Assembly: GCF_003854965.1 (NCBI RefSeq)
Contig: NZ_RQPI01000003.1
Span: 62,001-126,000, forward strand
Source of the DNA: Paenibacillus rhizophilus
GTDB lineage: Bacteria > Bacillota > Bacilli > Paenibacillales > Paenibacillaceae
DNA length: 64,000 bases
Direction of reading: 5' to 3'
Shown: one piece after another, positions 27,174 to 36,518 of the stretch
How positions within the stretch are numbered: the stretch's first letter is position 1
How the letters are laid out: each line of letters starts with the position of its first letter
Program-made: the position numbers and the translations under genes
The notes under the pieces: generated by a model
Database searches by the model: none
What the model was told of the DNA's origin: nothing
Seen by the model: the letters and a program-made list of their open reading frames with translations, nothing else

Positions 27174-27305
27174 CTATAACCAGCAAGTTTTAAGGATGAT
27201 GACAAGCAGAATGTAGAGGACCAGAATAACACCGGTAGAAGTCGGGCACACCGGAGCCGTATGAACCGGAGCAACCATGGGCTTAGGGCAGCAGGGATTG
27301 GTCAT
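27174..27305 (-). CDS. YjcZ-like small sporulation-type protein (43 aa)
   Basis: A tiny protein with Cys/Pro-rich N-terminal half (NPCCPKPMVAPV) and one hydrophobic helix at the C-terminus (GVILVLYILLVIIL). This is the pattern of the YjcZ/small spore-coat-like peptides common in Bacillales. Too short for most gene finders. The ribosome site (GAAAGAGAG) is weak. Confidence 0.6.
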   Translation of the reverse strand: MTNPCCPKPMVAPVHTAPVCPTSTGVILVLYILLVIILKTCWL

Positions 27306-27445
27306 TTGTAATTCAACTCTCTTTCGCAATGGATTCTTAACTACGATGTATTATATGTCGATTTATCTACCGGGTTTGTGTCCCTGCCCATCATCCGGCA
27401 GACGGACGTGACTGTATTTTCAGGCGTTTGTCAGATTGAGTCCCT

Positions 27446-28660
27446 TCAGATTACCGGTCCTTGCAGGTCCGGGCGGTAGGCGGAAAGCTTGCCTGAACCG
27501 GGACGAGGAATCAGCAGCAGCGCCATCATCATCAGAAGGAAGGCAATGAAGTAAGGCGAGACGAGCCCCCGCAGCTGTCCGGCGGCGACAGGACCGGCGA
27601 AGGCGCCGAGGGAAGTCGCAATCGACTGCAGCGAGAAGGTCCGCCCCAGGCGCCCGGGACCGCTGATGTTGATAAAAAGCGCAGCCATCGCCGGGAACAG
27701 CACGCCCTTTGCGGTCCCCAATAGAAACAAAACAACTGCCGGAGGGATAGAGGGGACGGCGGCAAGACCGAAGAAGCAGAGCGCCATGCCGAGCAGCGCC
27801 GCGCTGATTCGCCAGAGGGCAGGCAGGCGGTTCAGAAACAGCATACTCAGGGTGACAAGCGCGCCGAGGCTGAGCAGCGAAAGCAATATTCCGGTCGAAA
27901 GAATGCCCTTGTTTCCATTTCCGGCCTGCGACAGGGGAAGCTCGAAGAAGAGCACGCCCTGAGCGGAGGCAATAAAGAATGGAAGCAGGAGATACCGCAA
28001 GGGAATCGGCTTCGCTGTGACGGCTTCCGGTGAAATCAACGCTTCGGTGCGTCCGTCCCCCGCCGCTGCGCTTACCGCCTGCGCCGGCTGCTCTCTAGCC
28101 CCCTTGGGCACGCTGAAAAACGCCATAACGCCGGTGGCGATCAGCAGCCAGCCCAGGCTCTGAAAGGTTCCGGAGAAGCCGGCTTTGGCCACGACGAAAG
28201 CGCCGGCCGCCGGCGAAAGGACGGAAGCGAGCGTATGCACGATTCCCTGGCCGGACATGTACTTCCCCTGCTTCACCGAATCGCTTGACAGCGAGGCAAG
28301 CAGCGACATGCAGGCGGGAGAGAGGAAGGCGAGCGCAAAACCGCTCGCTGCCCTGAGAAGCAGCAGATGCCACGGCAGCTGGGCATAGGCCTGGAGCAGC
28401 AGAATCGCTCCCGCGGCGACCAGGCTGTAGACGATATAGCGGCGGCTGCCCTTTCGGTCAATCAGTACGCCGGCAAGCAGATTGCCGGGAAGATGGGTGA
28501 GCGAATACATTCCCATCATCCAGCCGATAAAGGCTGGCCCGGCGCCAAGAGAGATGGCGAAGGGGGTCAGAATGGGATACTGCGCATGCAGATCAAAATA
28601 GGCGAGGAACAAGAACAGGTAAAGCCAGAGTGCGGTTTTCAAGCAGCTTTGCACCTCCAA
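27446..28660 (-). CDS. major facilitator superfamily transporter
   Basis: 404 aa, 12 hydrophobic segments in two halves with a hydrophilic central loop (about residues 190-215). It has the MFS signature between TM2 and TM3, GVLIDRKGSRR. Drug or metabolite exporter by family; substrate not evident. Transcribed alone, divergent from the membrane-protein unit at 28952. Confidence 0.85.
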   Translation of the reverse strand: MEVQSCLKTALWLYLFLFLAYFDLHAQYPILTPFAISLGAGPAFIGWMMGMYSLTHLPGNLLAGVLIDRKGSRRYIVYSLVAAGAILLLQAYAQLPWHLLLLRAASGFALAFLSPACMSLLASLSSDSVKQGKYMSGQGIVHTLASVLSPAAGAFVVAKAGFSGTFQSLGWLLIATGVMAFFSVPKGAREQPAQAVSAAAGDGRTEALISPEAVTAKPIPLRYLLLPFFIASAQGVLFFELPLSQAGNGNKGILSTGILLSLLSLGALVTLSMLFLNRLPALWRISAALLGMALCFFGLAAVPSIPPAVVLFLLGTAKGVLFPAMAALFINISGPGRLGRTFSLQSIATSLGAFAGPVAAGQLRGLVSPYFIAFLLMMMALLLIPRPGSGKLSAYRPDLQGPVI

Positions 28661-28951
28661 GAGCCGACCCCGGCCTGCCAGGTCAGGGCGGAGAGAATGT
28701 GGACGAAAGAAACGCCATCACTGGCGTTGTGGACAATCGCTACTTGTACTTTACGTGAGGACGGATGGGCATATACCGATTTTTTCACAACGCTGTAGAA
28801 CTCCCCGCCGCAAAGCTTACAATGTTGTTACCCCTCGCCGGATTTATGTAATATGCCGAAGGATCATGTATAATATTGAATATCCGTGGCACAACGCCGA
28901 ACCAAGCGTGAGTCCGGGGCAAATGAGTTACAGGAGTGTGTTGCAGGATTG

Positions 28952-29389
28952 ATGGATACTCAAGTATGGTCGCAATTTATCAGAGAAAATTGGCTCGTTA
29001 TCGTTATCGGGCTTGTGCTGCTGTTCGCTGTTGTTAATTTGGTCAAAACAGTGCTGAAATGGGCGATTGCCATTGTTATTGTCGCAGGATTGTTCATTTA
29101 CAGCGGAGTTACGATAGATCAGATCGGAGATGCCGTAAGCAAAGTGAAAGAGGGAACGGTCGACACACTGAAAACCGAGGCCCAGGAAGTGATGCTGAAA
29201 GAAGCTAAGGACGCCGTCTACACTTCGCATGGAGACGGAACCTTTACCATTACGACCCCCAATATCGAGGTGAAGGGCAAAGCCGGAGAGGACAAGGTGA
29301 GCGTTACCTTCCGCGGCGTCAGCCTCGGTCAGTGGAGCGTTAACGATACGCTGCAAAGCTTCATCAATGAAGCTCGTAAAGCTCAGTAA
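28952..29389 (+). CDS. membrane-anchored hypothetical protein
   Basis: 145 aa with two hydrophobic helices (about residues 16-33 and 36-54) followed by a hydrophilic C-terminal domain that includes a short beta-rich stretch (GTFTITTPNIEVKGK). ATG 28952 or the TTG just before it is the start; CAGGAG lies 14-17 bases upstream. Family not recognised. It is followed 58 bp later by the CvpA/transglutaminase gene in the same direction. Confidence 0.65.
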   Translation: MDTQVWSQFIRENWLVIVIGLVLLFAVVNLVKTVLKWAIAIVIVAGLFIYSGVTIDQIGDAVSKVKEGTVDTLKTEAQEVMLKEAKDAVYTSHGDGTFTITTPNIEVKGKAGEDKVSVTFRGVSLGQWSVNDTLQSFINEARKAQ

Positions 29390-29447
29390 CTTGATTAATA
29401 ATGAATGCCGCTAAAAATATGAAAGGTGTTAGAGCAGGAGGGAAGAT

Positions 29448-30590
29448 ATGTTGAACGAATGGCTGCAGAGCCTGCGCGATGCCAATATTATCACTTTAAT
29501 TTTGCTGCTTGTTGCCGCCTTTTCGTTGGTTCAAGGCTGGTTCAGGGGATTTTCCTTATCCGCGGGCAGATTGTTCGGACTGCTCGGTTCGGGCATTGCC
29601 ACGATTTCGGCGCTGGTTCTCTCCGCGCTGGCCGCGGCGTATTTTTCGCCCTATGTTCAAACTTGGGCTGCGGGAACGGCAGCGCCAGAAGGAGAATTGA
29701 AGCAGTGGCAGCAGATTTATTACACTGCCGTGTCGGCGCTTGCGGGACTCCCTATGCTGCGGTTCCTGCTCCTACTGATCATGGGTTACAGCCTGATCCG
29801 GATCATCCTGGGGCTTCTAGCCCCGCTGCTGCCGTTTCCCCGGAGCCGGCGGCCAGGGCTGCTGGGCCGGAAAATCTCGGCAGGAAGCCGCTTGGGCGGT
29901 GCGGGTATCGGACTTTTCATAGGCGCCGTTCGTTGCCTCTTGATCATTATCGCGCTGTATGTCGGAACCGGTCTGAGTCCAAGCAGCGGGTTGGCCCGCT
30001 ACGTCCAAGATTCGCCGGTATACCGGCAGGGCGTCGAATCCGTTATTAAGCCTGTGGCCGGCACGGCGGTGCAGGACAATCTGCCGGTACTGACCAAGGC
30101 GGTCGCCGCAGAGATGAACGATATTCTCCGCCGCAAATACGAAATTATCGACCGGGACGTGTCAAGCGATATCACCGGAGCGGCGTCGGACATTGCCGGG
30201 AAGGCGGAGAACGACGAGAAGAAGGCACGGCTGCTCTACGATTGGGTAGGCAGCAGGATTTCCTACGATTATGCCAAAGCCGAGAATTATGAGCAGAAAA
30301 GAATATGGAAAGAGCAGACGCCGCAGGATACCTTCGATACCCGGCTAGGCGTATGCATCGACTATGCTCGTCTGTATGCCGTAATGGCCCGTTCGCAGGG
30401 TCTTGATGTGCGGGTGGTGACCGGCCGCGGCTATGACGGGCAGGGTGGATACGGGCCGCATGCCTGGAACGAGGTATACGTCCCCGAGCGGAAAGCGTGG
30501 ATTCCTTTGGACTCCACTTGGGCGAAGAGCGGAGACTGGTTCAATCCGCCGGATTTTGACTCCACGCATATCAAGGAAAGTGTGCTTTGA
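29448..30590 (+). CDS. CvpA-like membrane domain fused to a transglutaminase-like domain
   Basis: The N-terminal half (about residues 1-185) has four hydrophobic helices resembling the CvpA/colicin V production family. The C-terminal half (about 245-380) is a transglutaminase/protease-like domain with a complete catalytic triad: Cys in RLGVCIDYA, His in GPHAWNEV, Asp in PLDSTW. It may act on envelope proteins or peptidoglycan. The PBP gene downstream points to cell-wall work, which is inference. GGAGGGAAG precedes the ATG. Confidence 0.8.
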   Translation: MLNEWLQSLRDANIITLILLLVAAFSLVQGWFRGFSLSAGRLFGLLGSGIATISALVLSALAAAYFSPYVQTWAAGTAAPEGELKQWQQIYYTAVSALAGLPMLRFLLLLIMGYSLIRIILGLLAPLLPFPRSRRPGLLGRKISAGSRLGGAGIGLFIGAVRCLLIIIALYVGTGLSPSSGLARYVQDSPVYRQGVESVIKPVAGTAVQDNLPVLTKAVAAEMNDILRRKYEIIDRDVSSDITGAASDIAGKAENDEKKARLLYDWVGSRISYDYAKAENYEQKRIWKEQTPQDTFDTRLGVCIDYARLYAVMARSQGLDVRVVTGRGYDGQGGYGPHAWNEVYVPERKAWIPLDSTWAKSGDWFNPPDFDSTHIKESVL

Positions 30591-30633
30591 GGCATTTAAT
30601 TCTATATATTTAAATTATAAAGGAGAGAACAAA

Positions 30634-32745
30634 GTGAGCCTTTTTCGCAAACAGGGCTCGCCTTCGGACGAGACCAATAGCAAGAGCACCCTGGCGCTAC
30701 GGATCAATGTATTCTTTTTCAGCACATTTGTCATTTTCTGCGTAATTATTATCCGTCTTGCGGTACTGCAATTCGTGGAAGGCCCGACGCTGACCGAAGT
30801 GGAGACGAATCGGGATACGAAAGATGTGCCGCTTGCCGCTATGCGGGGTTCGATCCTCGCCGCCGGAGGCGAGAAGATTGCTTATTCCACCCCCGTGCAG
30901 TCGCTGTACATTACGCTGACCAAGGAATATACGGCAAAAAAGACGGACAAGGATACCGGGATTACGGATTTCACTCCCGAAGCCAAGGCGAAAGCCGACA
31001 AATTGGCAGCAGATTTGGTGGATAAGTTCAATAGTCTAGGCGATACGACCGAGCAAAAGCTAACGGTGCAAGAAGTCAAGGACTCGTTCGACTTGGAGTT
31101 CAAGAAGTACAATGGCTATACCCCCCGCCGGATCAAGGTGGGACTCTCCACCAAGGAAGTCGCATATTTTATGGAGCACAAGGATGAATACCCTGGCTTG
31201 GAAGTCGTGGAAGAGAATGTGCGGCATTACGACAAGGATACGGTGGCTGTGCAAACGGTCGGGTATATCAAGCTGTTCAAGAATTCCAACAGTCTTCCCA
31301 TCTACAAGAACGTTCTAAACGCAATGAAAAAGGATCCGACAGCGGGCCTGACCTACAAAGACGATGAGTTCGTCGGTTTCGACGGCCTTGAGCTTCAGTA
31401 CCAGCGCGATCTTCGCGGACAGAACGGATACCAGGAGATTTCCATCAATCCGCAGAACATGGCGGAAAAAATTGAGAAGGTTGTCCCTCCTGTAAAGGGG
31501 AATGACATTTGGATGACCGTCAATAAAAATGTTCAGCTCAAGACGGAACAGGCGATAACCGATCAATTGAAATGGCTGCATACCCATGCGGTTCAGGGAA
31601 AGACGCATCCTGACGCTGTAACGGGCTACGCGGTCGCCATGGAAGTGGATACCGGAAATATCGTGGCGATGGCCAGCATGCCGGATTACGATACGAACGC
31701 CTGGACAAGTGGCAGCATTGATACGGAAGTTTGGAATGAAATTATGGATAATTACCAAAATGGCACGATTACTCCAAATGCTTCAGGCAGATCGGGGAAT
31801 GGGTTGGGCTCGGTTTTGTTCATGGGTTCCACGATTAAACCGTTAAGTGTACTGATTGGCTTAAATGAAGGCTTGTTTACTACTTCAACCGGTTACTCCG
31901 ATAAGGGGATCACTTATTTCGGCAAAGCCGGCCATGAAACATCAGTAAGAAATGCATCGAATCATGTTTATGGATACATGGACCCGGCCCTGGCCATTCA
32001 ACATTCCTCCAACGTGTTTATGGTTGATATGGTAGGGAAAAAACTTTACCAGAAATATCAGGATAAAGGGCTCGAGGTCTGGGACAAATACATGAAAGAA
32101 TTCGGACTCGGAGTGTCGACGCAAAGCGGTCTGCCCAAAGAGTATTTGGGATTGATAAATTACAATAATATCAAACAGACCGGTAGTGTTCAGGCCTCTC
32201 TCGTGTATGCTTCATTTGGCCAGCAGGGCGGCTATACGGCGCTTCAACTTGCTCAGTACGTATCTACGCTTGCCAACAAAGGCGAACGCATTAAACCTCA
32301 GCTCGTCAGCAAAATAACGGATTCCTCGGGAAACGTGGTCAAGGAGTTCGGACGCGAGGTACTGAATACCGTTAAGATGGATGACTCTTTCTGGAATGAG
32401 GTCAAACGGGGGATGAACAGTGACGTTAGCGCGTTCGATAATTTCCCCTATGATTTCGCTCGCAAAACAGGGACCTCGCAGCAGGTGGCAAAAGGGAAAC
32501 TGCGCGATAACGGCGTCTTTATCGCCTACGCGCCGCGCGAGAATCCGAAGCTGGCGGTAGCTGTTATTATCCCCGAAGGCGGCTTCGGCTCGAACAGCGC
32601 CGCGCCGGTGGCGCGCAAAATCTTCGATGCTTACGACTGGGAGTACGGGCTGAATGGCGTGCCGAAGAAGGGCCAGCAGCAGAATCAATCGGCGGCTCAA
32701 ACCGGTACCGCCTCGAAGAATATGGAGACAACGGGAACTAACTAA
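30634..32745 (+). CDS. class B penicillin-binding protein (PBP2-type D,D-transpeptidase)
   Basis: Cross-links peptidoglycan outside the membrane. N-terminal TM anchor (about residues 25-47), PBP dimer domain (about 60-300), transpeptidase domain (about 340-680) with SxxK as STIK at 399-402, SSN in HSSNVF, and KTGTS at 611-615. Start GTG 30634 has AAAGGAGAG seven bases upstream. The C-terminal 30 residues are Gln/Ser/Ala/Thr-rich. 703 aa. The elongation versus sporulation class cannot be decided from sequence alone. Confidence 0.9.
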   Translation: MSLFRKQGSPSDETNSKSTLALRINVFFFSTFVIFCVIIIRLAVLQFVEGPTLTEVETNRDTKDVPLAAMRGSILAAGGEKIAYSTPVQSLYITLTKEYTAKKTDKDTGITDFTPEAKAKADKLAADLVDKFNSLGDTTEQKLTVQEVKDSFDLEFKKYNGYTPRRIKVGLSTKEVAYFMEHKDEYPGLEVVEENVRHYDKDTVAVQTVGYIKLFKNSNSLPIYKNVLNAMKKDPTAGLTYKDDEFVGFDGLELQYQRDLRGQNGYQEISINPQNMAEKIEKVVPPVKGNDIWMTVNKNVQLKTEQAITDQLKWLHTHAVQGKTHPDAVTGYAVAMEVDTGNIVAMASMPDYDTNAWTSGSIDTEVWNEIMDNYQNGTITPNASGRSGNGLGSVLFMGSTIKPLSVLIGLNEGLFTTSTGYSDKGITYFGKAGHETSVRNASNHVYGYMDPALAIQHSSNVFMVDMVGKKLYQKYQDKGLEVWDKYMKEFGLGVSTQSGLPKEYLGLINYNNIKQTGSVQASLVYASFGQQGGYTALQLAQYVSTLANKGERIKPQLVSKITDSSGNVVKEFGREVLNTVKMDDSFWNEVKRGMNSDVSAFDNFPYDFARKTGTSQQVAKGKLRDNGVFIAYAPRENPKLAVAVIIPEGGFGSNSAAPVARKIFDAYDWEYGLNGVPKKGQQQNQSAAQTGTASKNMETTGTN

Positions 32746-32789
32746 ATTTTTAAATATCAACCAATAAAACAGAAAATGGAGGGATGGCT

Positions 32790-33560
32790 ATGACTGCCAA
32801 ATACCGCCTGCTTGCTTTGGATATGGATGGGACCCTGCTGAATGATGAACAATTGATTACGCCGGAGACGGTAAAATGGATTCACCGGGCGGTGGACGCG
32901 GGCATCCATGTCTGCTTGTCCACCGGGCGCTCTTTCGACTCCGCGTATCCTTACGCCGAGCAGCTTGGGCTCAAGACCCCGATGGTGACGGTAAACGGAA
33001 GTGAAGTGTGGCGGGCGCCGTATGAGCTGTACCGCCGTTCCCTGATGGACCCGCAGCTAGTCAAACAAATGCACGCGATCGCGGTCGAGTCCGGCATCTG
33101 GTATTGGGCGTATGCCGTCGATGGCGTCTATAACAAGGAAAGCTGGGACGGCAATATCGACGGGCGGGAGTGGCTGAAGTTCGGCTACCATACGGAAGAT
33201 GACGAAATCCGCCATCAGGTGCTGTTGAAGCTTCAGGATATGGGCGGTTTGGAGATTACGAACTCTTCCCCTTATAATCTCGAAATCAATCCCCTCGGCG
33301 TGAACAAGGCATCCGGCATCAAGGAAGTATGCGGCCTGCTGGGCATCACCGTGGAGGAAGTCGTCGCGGTCGGCGATAGCCTGAATGATCTGGCGGTTAT
33401 TCAGCAGGCAGGTCTTGGCGTAGCTATGGGCAATGCCCAGGATACCGTCAAGCAGGAAGCCGATGCAGTAACCTCGACGAACAACGAAGATGGCATTGCC
33501 GAAGTCATCCGCCGTTTCCTATTGCTTGATGAAGTAGAGGCTTCCCAGCGCAGACCGTAA
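32790..33560 (+). CDS. Cof-type HAD phosphatase
   Basis: Cytoplasmic sugar-phosphate or FMN-type phosphatase of the HAD IIB (Cof) group. Motif I is LDMDGTLLND, motif IV is GDSLNDLAVIQ, and the cap domain lies between (about residues 85-185). ATG 32790 is preferred to the in-frame ATG 32784 because GGAGGG abuts 32784 and leaves six bases to 32790. 256 aa. Confidence 0.88.
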   Translation: MTAKYRLLALDMDGTLLNDEQLITPETVKWIHRAVDAGIHVCLSTGRSFDSAYPYAEQLGLKTPMVTVNGSEVWRAPYELYRRSLMDPQLVKQMHAIAVESGIWYWAYAVDGVYNKESWDGNIDGREWLKFGYHTEDDEIRHQVLLKLQDMGGLEITNSSPYNLEINPLGVNKASGIKEVCGLLGITVEEVVAVGDSLNDLAVIQQAGLGVAMGNAQDTVKQEADAVTSTNNEDGIAEVIRRFLLLDEVEASQRRP

Positions 33561-33620
33561 CTTAACGCAAAGGCCTGCGGATGAGGGTTCGCTGACAATA
33601 AAATACAGGAGGGACCAAGC

Positions 33621-34106
33621 TTGACTATTCTCGGTTGGATTCTGATTATCGCACTGTTTGCCGTCGGCTTGGCCGGGGCCGTCTATCCCATATTGCCGGG
33701 AGCTTTGGCAATTTACTTTGCCTTTTTCGTCTACGGCTGGTTCTTCGGGTTCGCGCCGTTCGGGCCGTGGTTCTGGATTATTCAGACGCTGATCGTCGCT
33801 GTGCTGTTCATTGCCGACTATGTCGTGGGGGCATGGGGCGTCAAAAAATTCGGCGGTTCGCGCGCTTCCATTATCGGAAGTACAATCGGCCTGATCACGG
33901 GACCGTTCGTGATTCCGGCGTTCGGCCTCATTATCGGTCCGCTTCTCGGCGCATTTATCGGCGAGATGATCGCCGGATCGAATCCGGGCAAAGCGCTCAA
34001 GGTCAGCGCCGGCTCCATGCTCGGGCTGTTCAGCAGCACGGTGGTTAAAATTGTGCTGCAGATCGCCATGGTCATCCTCTTCTTTATTTGGATCGGCCGG
34101 TATTAA
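33621..34106 (+). CDS. DUF456 membrane protein
   Basis: 161 aa, four to five TM helices, Gly-rich GLIIGPLLGAFIGEM motif typical of DUF456. Function unknown. Start TTG 33621 with GGAGGG upstream. It is followed after 26 bp by a flippase-type gene. Confidence 0.8.
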   Translation: MTILGWILIIALFAVGLAGAVYPILPGALAIYFAFFVYGWFFGFAPFGPWFWIIQTLIVAVLFIADYVVGAWGVKKFGGSRASIIGSTIGLITGPFVIPAFGLIIGPLLGAFIGEMIAGSNPGKALKVSAGSMLGLFSSTVVKIVLQIAMVILFFIWIGRY

Positions 34107-34132
34107 ATTCACTGCAAAGAAGGGGAAACAGG

Positions 34133-35758
34133 TTGTCGAAGAAAGATTCTTTTGTTAAAGGCACGATTATTCTCGCCGCCGCCGCCCTGGTGGCGCGCGT
34201 GCTTGGCATTTTTCAGCGGGTTCCGCTTGAGCATTTATTCAATGATGTCGGGGATGCGGCCTTTTCGCAGGCCAACAATGTATATCTTATGCTGCTGACG
34301 CTCGCCACGGCGGGCATTCCCAGCACGCTCAGCAAAATGGTATCAGAGCGCTACGCCCTGAACCGTCCGGATGAAGCGCGCCAGGTTTACCGGGCCGCGC
34401 TTATTTTTGGCGCCGTCGCCGGCGTGATCATCAGCGCGGCGCTGTACATAGCCGCCCCGCTGTTCGCGAAGCATGCGGGAGTGCCGGAAAGCACGCTGGC
34501 GATCCGGGCCATTGCCCCCGCGCTGCTGCTGTTCCCAACCATCGCGATGATGCGCGGGTACTCGCAGGGCCGCAACAATATGATGGCCAACGGGATTTCG
34601 CAAATCGTGGAGCAGATCGCCCGCGTGTTTACGGCCATCCTGCTGGCTTTCCTCTTGCTCCATCAAGGATACGGCAACCCGGTTATGGCGGCGGGGGCTT
34701 CGTTCGGCAGTGTGTTCGGCAGCATCGGGGCTTTTGCCATTATGCTGTATGCCGCTATCAAAATGAAGCGGAGCGACAAGCAAAATGGAATCCATGCTTC
34801 TTCCGAAGCCAAACTGCCGCTGCTCGGTATTTATAAAGATATTTTCAGCTTATCCATTCCAATCATTTTGTCTTCCATGACGATTCAGGCGGTCTATTTT
34901 ATTGACTCTTCCCTGATCGTTCCGCTGTTAAGCGGGCAGGTGGGCGGCGGCGAGGCGACAAGGCTGCTCGGTATTCTCGGCCAGAAGGCGCAGAGCATCG
35001 CTGGTATCCCGCCCGTGCTGGCGATCGCCCTCAGCACTTCGCTGATCCCGGTCATTTCGGCGGCCTACGCCCGCCGGGATGAGGATCACCTGAAGCGGCA
35101 GATCACGCTCGCGATGCGCATCGCCATCCTGACCGGAACGCCGATCGTGTTGTCGCTTGTTGTGGCGGCCTACTCGGTGAATGGCCTGCTCTTCACGAGC
35201 CCCTCCGGTAGCGGCATGATTGCCCTGCTGACACTGGGAACTATTTTTCAGATTACGATGACCACTTCGAACTCCATTCTGCTCGGTATGGGCAAATCGC
35301 GCATTTCCATGTTTTACGTGCTGGCTGGGATTATCGTCAAGCTGGCGGCGAGCGTCCTGCTTAGCCGGTTCATGGGCATTTACGGTATTATTATCGCTAC
35401 GGCGCTTTGCTTTATCGTAATCACTGCCCTTAATTTGCGGCTGCTCCGGACCATTGTGCCGTTCGAGATTATGGGTAAGCGCTGGAGAGGATATCTGCTG
35501 GCCGTGCTTGTGTCGGGCGCCGCCGGTTACGGCCTGAATGAGGCAGGAATCGCCCTTTCCGGAATGATGCCTGCTCGCCTGGCCTATCTGATTGCGTGTC
35601 TGGCCGCAGGAGCGGGGGTTGTCATCCTTTATCTTGTTATGTTGATTGTTCAGGGTGTATTAAGCGCCCAGGAGCTGGCAAGCTATCCGCGTCCGGTGCG
35701 GAAGCTGCTGAACCCGCTCATGAAGCTGCAGCCGTCGCGCGTGCGGGAAAGAGACTAG
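34133..35758 (+). CDS. MOP-superfamily polysaccharide/lipid flippase (SpoVB/MurJ-like)
   Basis: 541-aa polytopic protein (about 14 TM) with the N-terminal KGTIILAAAALVARVLG and GIPSTLSKMVSER segments of the polysaccharide biosynthesis/MviN-like family. It likely exports a lipid-linked glycan or lipid II. Start TTG 34133 was chosen on the conserved N-terminus and AAGGGGAAA upstream. Which glycan is moved cannot be told from sequence. Confidence 0.85.
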   Translation: MSKKDSFVKGTIILAAAALVARVLGIFQRVPLEHLFNDVGDAAFSQANNVYLMLLTLATAGIPSTLSKMVSERYALNRPDEARQVYRAALIFGAVAGVIISAALYIAAPLFAKHAGVPESTLAIRAIAPALLLFPTIAMMRGYSQGRNNMMANGISQIVEQIARVFTAILLAFLLLHQGYGNPVMAAGASFGSVFGSIGAFAIMLYAAIKMKRSDKQNGIHASSEAKLPLLGIYKDIFSLSIPIILSSMTIQAVYFIDSSLIVPLLSGQVGGGEATRLLGILGQKAQSIAGIPPVLAIALSTSLIPVISAAYARRDEDHLKRQITLAMRIAILTGTPIVLSLVVAAYSVNGLLFTSPSGSGMIALLTLGTIFQITMTTSNSILLGMGKSRISMFYVLAGIIVKLAASVLLSRFMGIYGIIIATALCFIVITALNLRLLRTIVPFEIMGKRWRGYLLAVLVSGAAGYGLNEAGIALSGMMPARLAYLIACLAAGAGVVILYLVMLIVQGVLSAQELASYPRPVRKLLNPLMKLQPSRVRERD

Positions 35759-35835
35759 AGGTATTTGACTTCCGCTGCGCATTTTGCTTCACTTAAAGAG
35801 AAACCATTGTCATATTAGAAGGGACGGTGCAAGTT

Positions 35836-36180
35836 ATGGACAAAATCAGCTCTCCGGCTGAATTTCAGGTGGCCATCCAATCTCCAAGACTGACCGTGGC
35901 CGTATTCAAGGCAGACTGGTGCGGAGATTGCAAGTTTATCGATCCGTTTATGCCCGAGGTTGAGCGGAATTACGCAGATAAGCTGACACTGGTGGAGGTC
36001 GACGTCGAGGCGGTTGGCGAAGTCAGCCAGGAACAGAACATCCTCGGCATCCCCAGCTTTGTCGCTTATTCGGATGGAAGAGAACTGGTCCGGTTCGTCA
36101 ACAAGCTACGCAAGTCGAGACAGGAGATTGAAGATTTCCTGAACCGCGCGTCCGAGGTGTACCGGAGCATTCATAAGTAA
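35836..36180 (+). CDS. thioredoxin-like protein (CGDC active site)
   Basis: 114-aa thioredoxin fold with WCGDC in place of the usual WCGPC, and the cis-Pro loop GIPSF. YtpP-like thioredoxins of Bacillales show similar variants. Probably a cytoplasmic disulfide reductase. ATG 35836 has GAAGGGA about ten bases upstream. Confidence 0.85.
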   Translation: MDKISSPAEFQVAIQSPRLTVAVFKADWCGDCKFIDPFMPEVERNYADKLTLVEVDVEAVGEVSQEQNILGIPSFVAYSDGRELVRFVNKLRKSRQEIEDFLNRASEVYRSIHK

Positions 36181-36187
36181 CGCGATT

Positions 36188-36226
36188 CGCCGCTTTCGCA
36201 GGATCCGTGCGGAGGCGGCGTTTTTT
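36188..36226 (+). terminator. terminator after the thioredoxin gene
   Basis: CGCCGC (36188-36193) pairs with GCGGCG (36215-36220), followed by TTTTTT. Confidence 0.8.
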
Positions 36227-36229
36227 AAA

Positions 36230-36284
36230 TATAAGAATTTATAAGCTGGGCGCTTATCATTTCGTCTTATATTTCTACGAGAGA
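36230..36284 (+). repeat. intergenic hairpin element, partial copy A
   Basis: TATAAGAATTTATAAG ... CTTAT ... CTTATATTTCTACGAGA matches the 5' half of copies B and C but lacks their second half. It begins directly after a terminator T-run. The 36181-36518 stretch holds no gene: it contains a terminator, this copy and copy B. Confidence 0.7.
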
Positions 36285-36387
36285 GAAATTCAAATTTTAT
36301 ACATGCAGGTGTGCCGTATCTCCCCTTATCGGTTATAATGGAAACGCATAACTTTCTGTAACGCAAGCCCGGGAAGCTTCTTCAAAG

Positions 36388-36483
36388 TATAAGAATTTAT
36401 AAGTTTCACACTTATAAATGGCCTTATAATTCTACGAGAAATGCACTTGCGTCCTTCAGGACGCCGTCAGGCGTTTCTTCTTG
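36388..36483 (+). repeat. intergenic hairpin element, copy B (upstream of ctaA)
   Basis: Three-part structure: (1) TATAAG-AA-TTTATAAG, loop, CTTATAAA-TGGC-CTTATA, a nested AT hairpin; (2) TTCTACGAGA; (3) two small tandem hairpins CGTCC-TTCA-GGACG and ACGCC-GTCA-GGCGT, ending in TTCTTCTTG. Nearly identical to copy C 4 kb away. It ends 35 bp before ctaA. Role unknown. Confidence 0.8.
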
Positions 36484-36518
36484 CTCCATAAAACCCATAA
36501 GACGGCGGGTGATCGGAT

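Noticed and set aside
36334..36339. TATAAT as ctaA promoter
   Set aside because: No acceptable -35 hexamer or extended -10 is present at the right distance, so it is not listed as a promoter.
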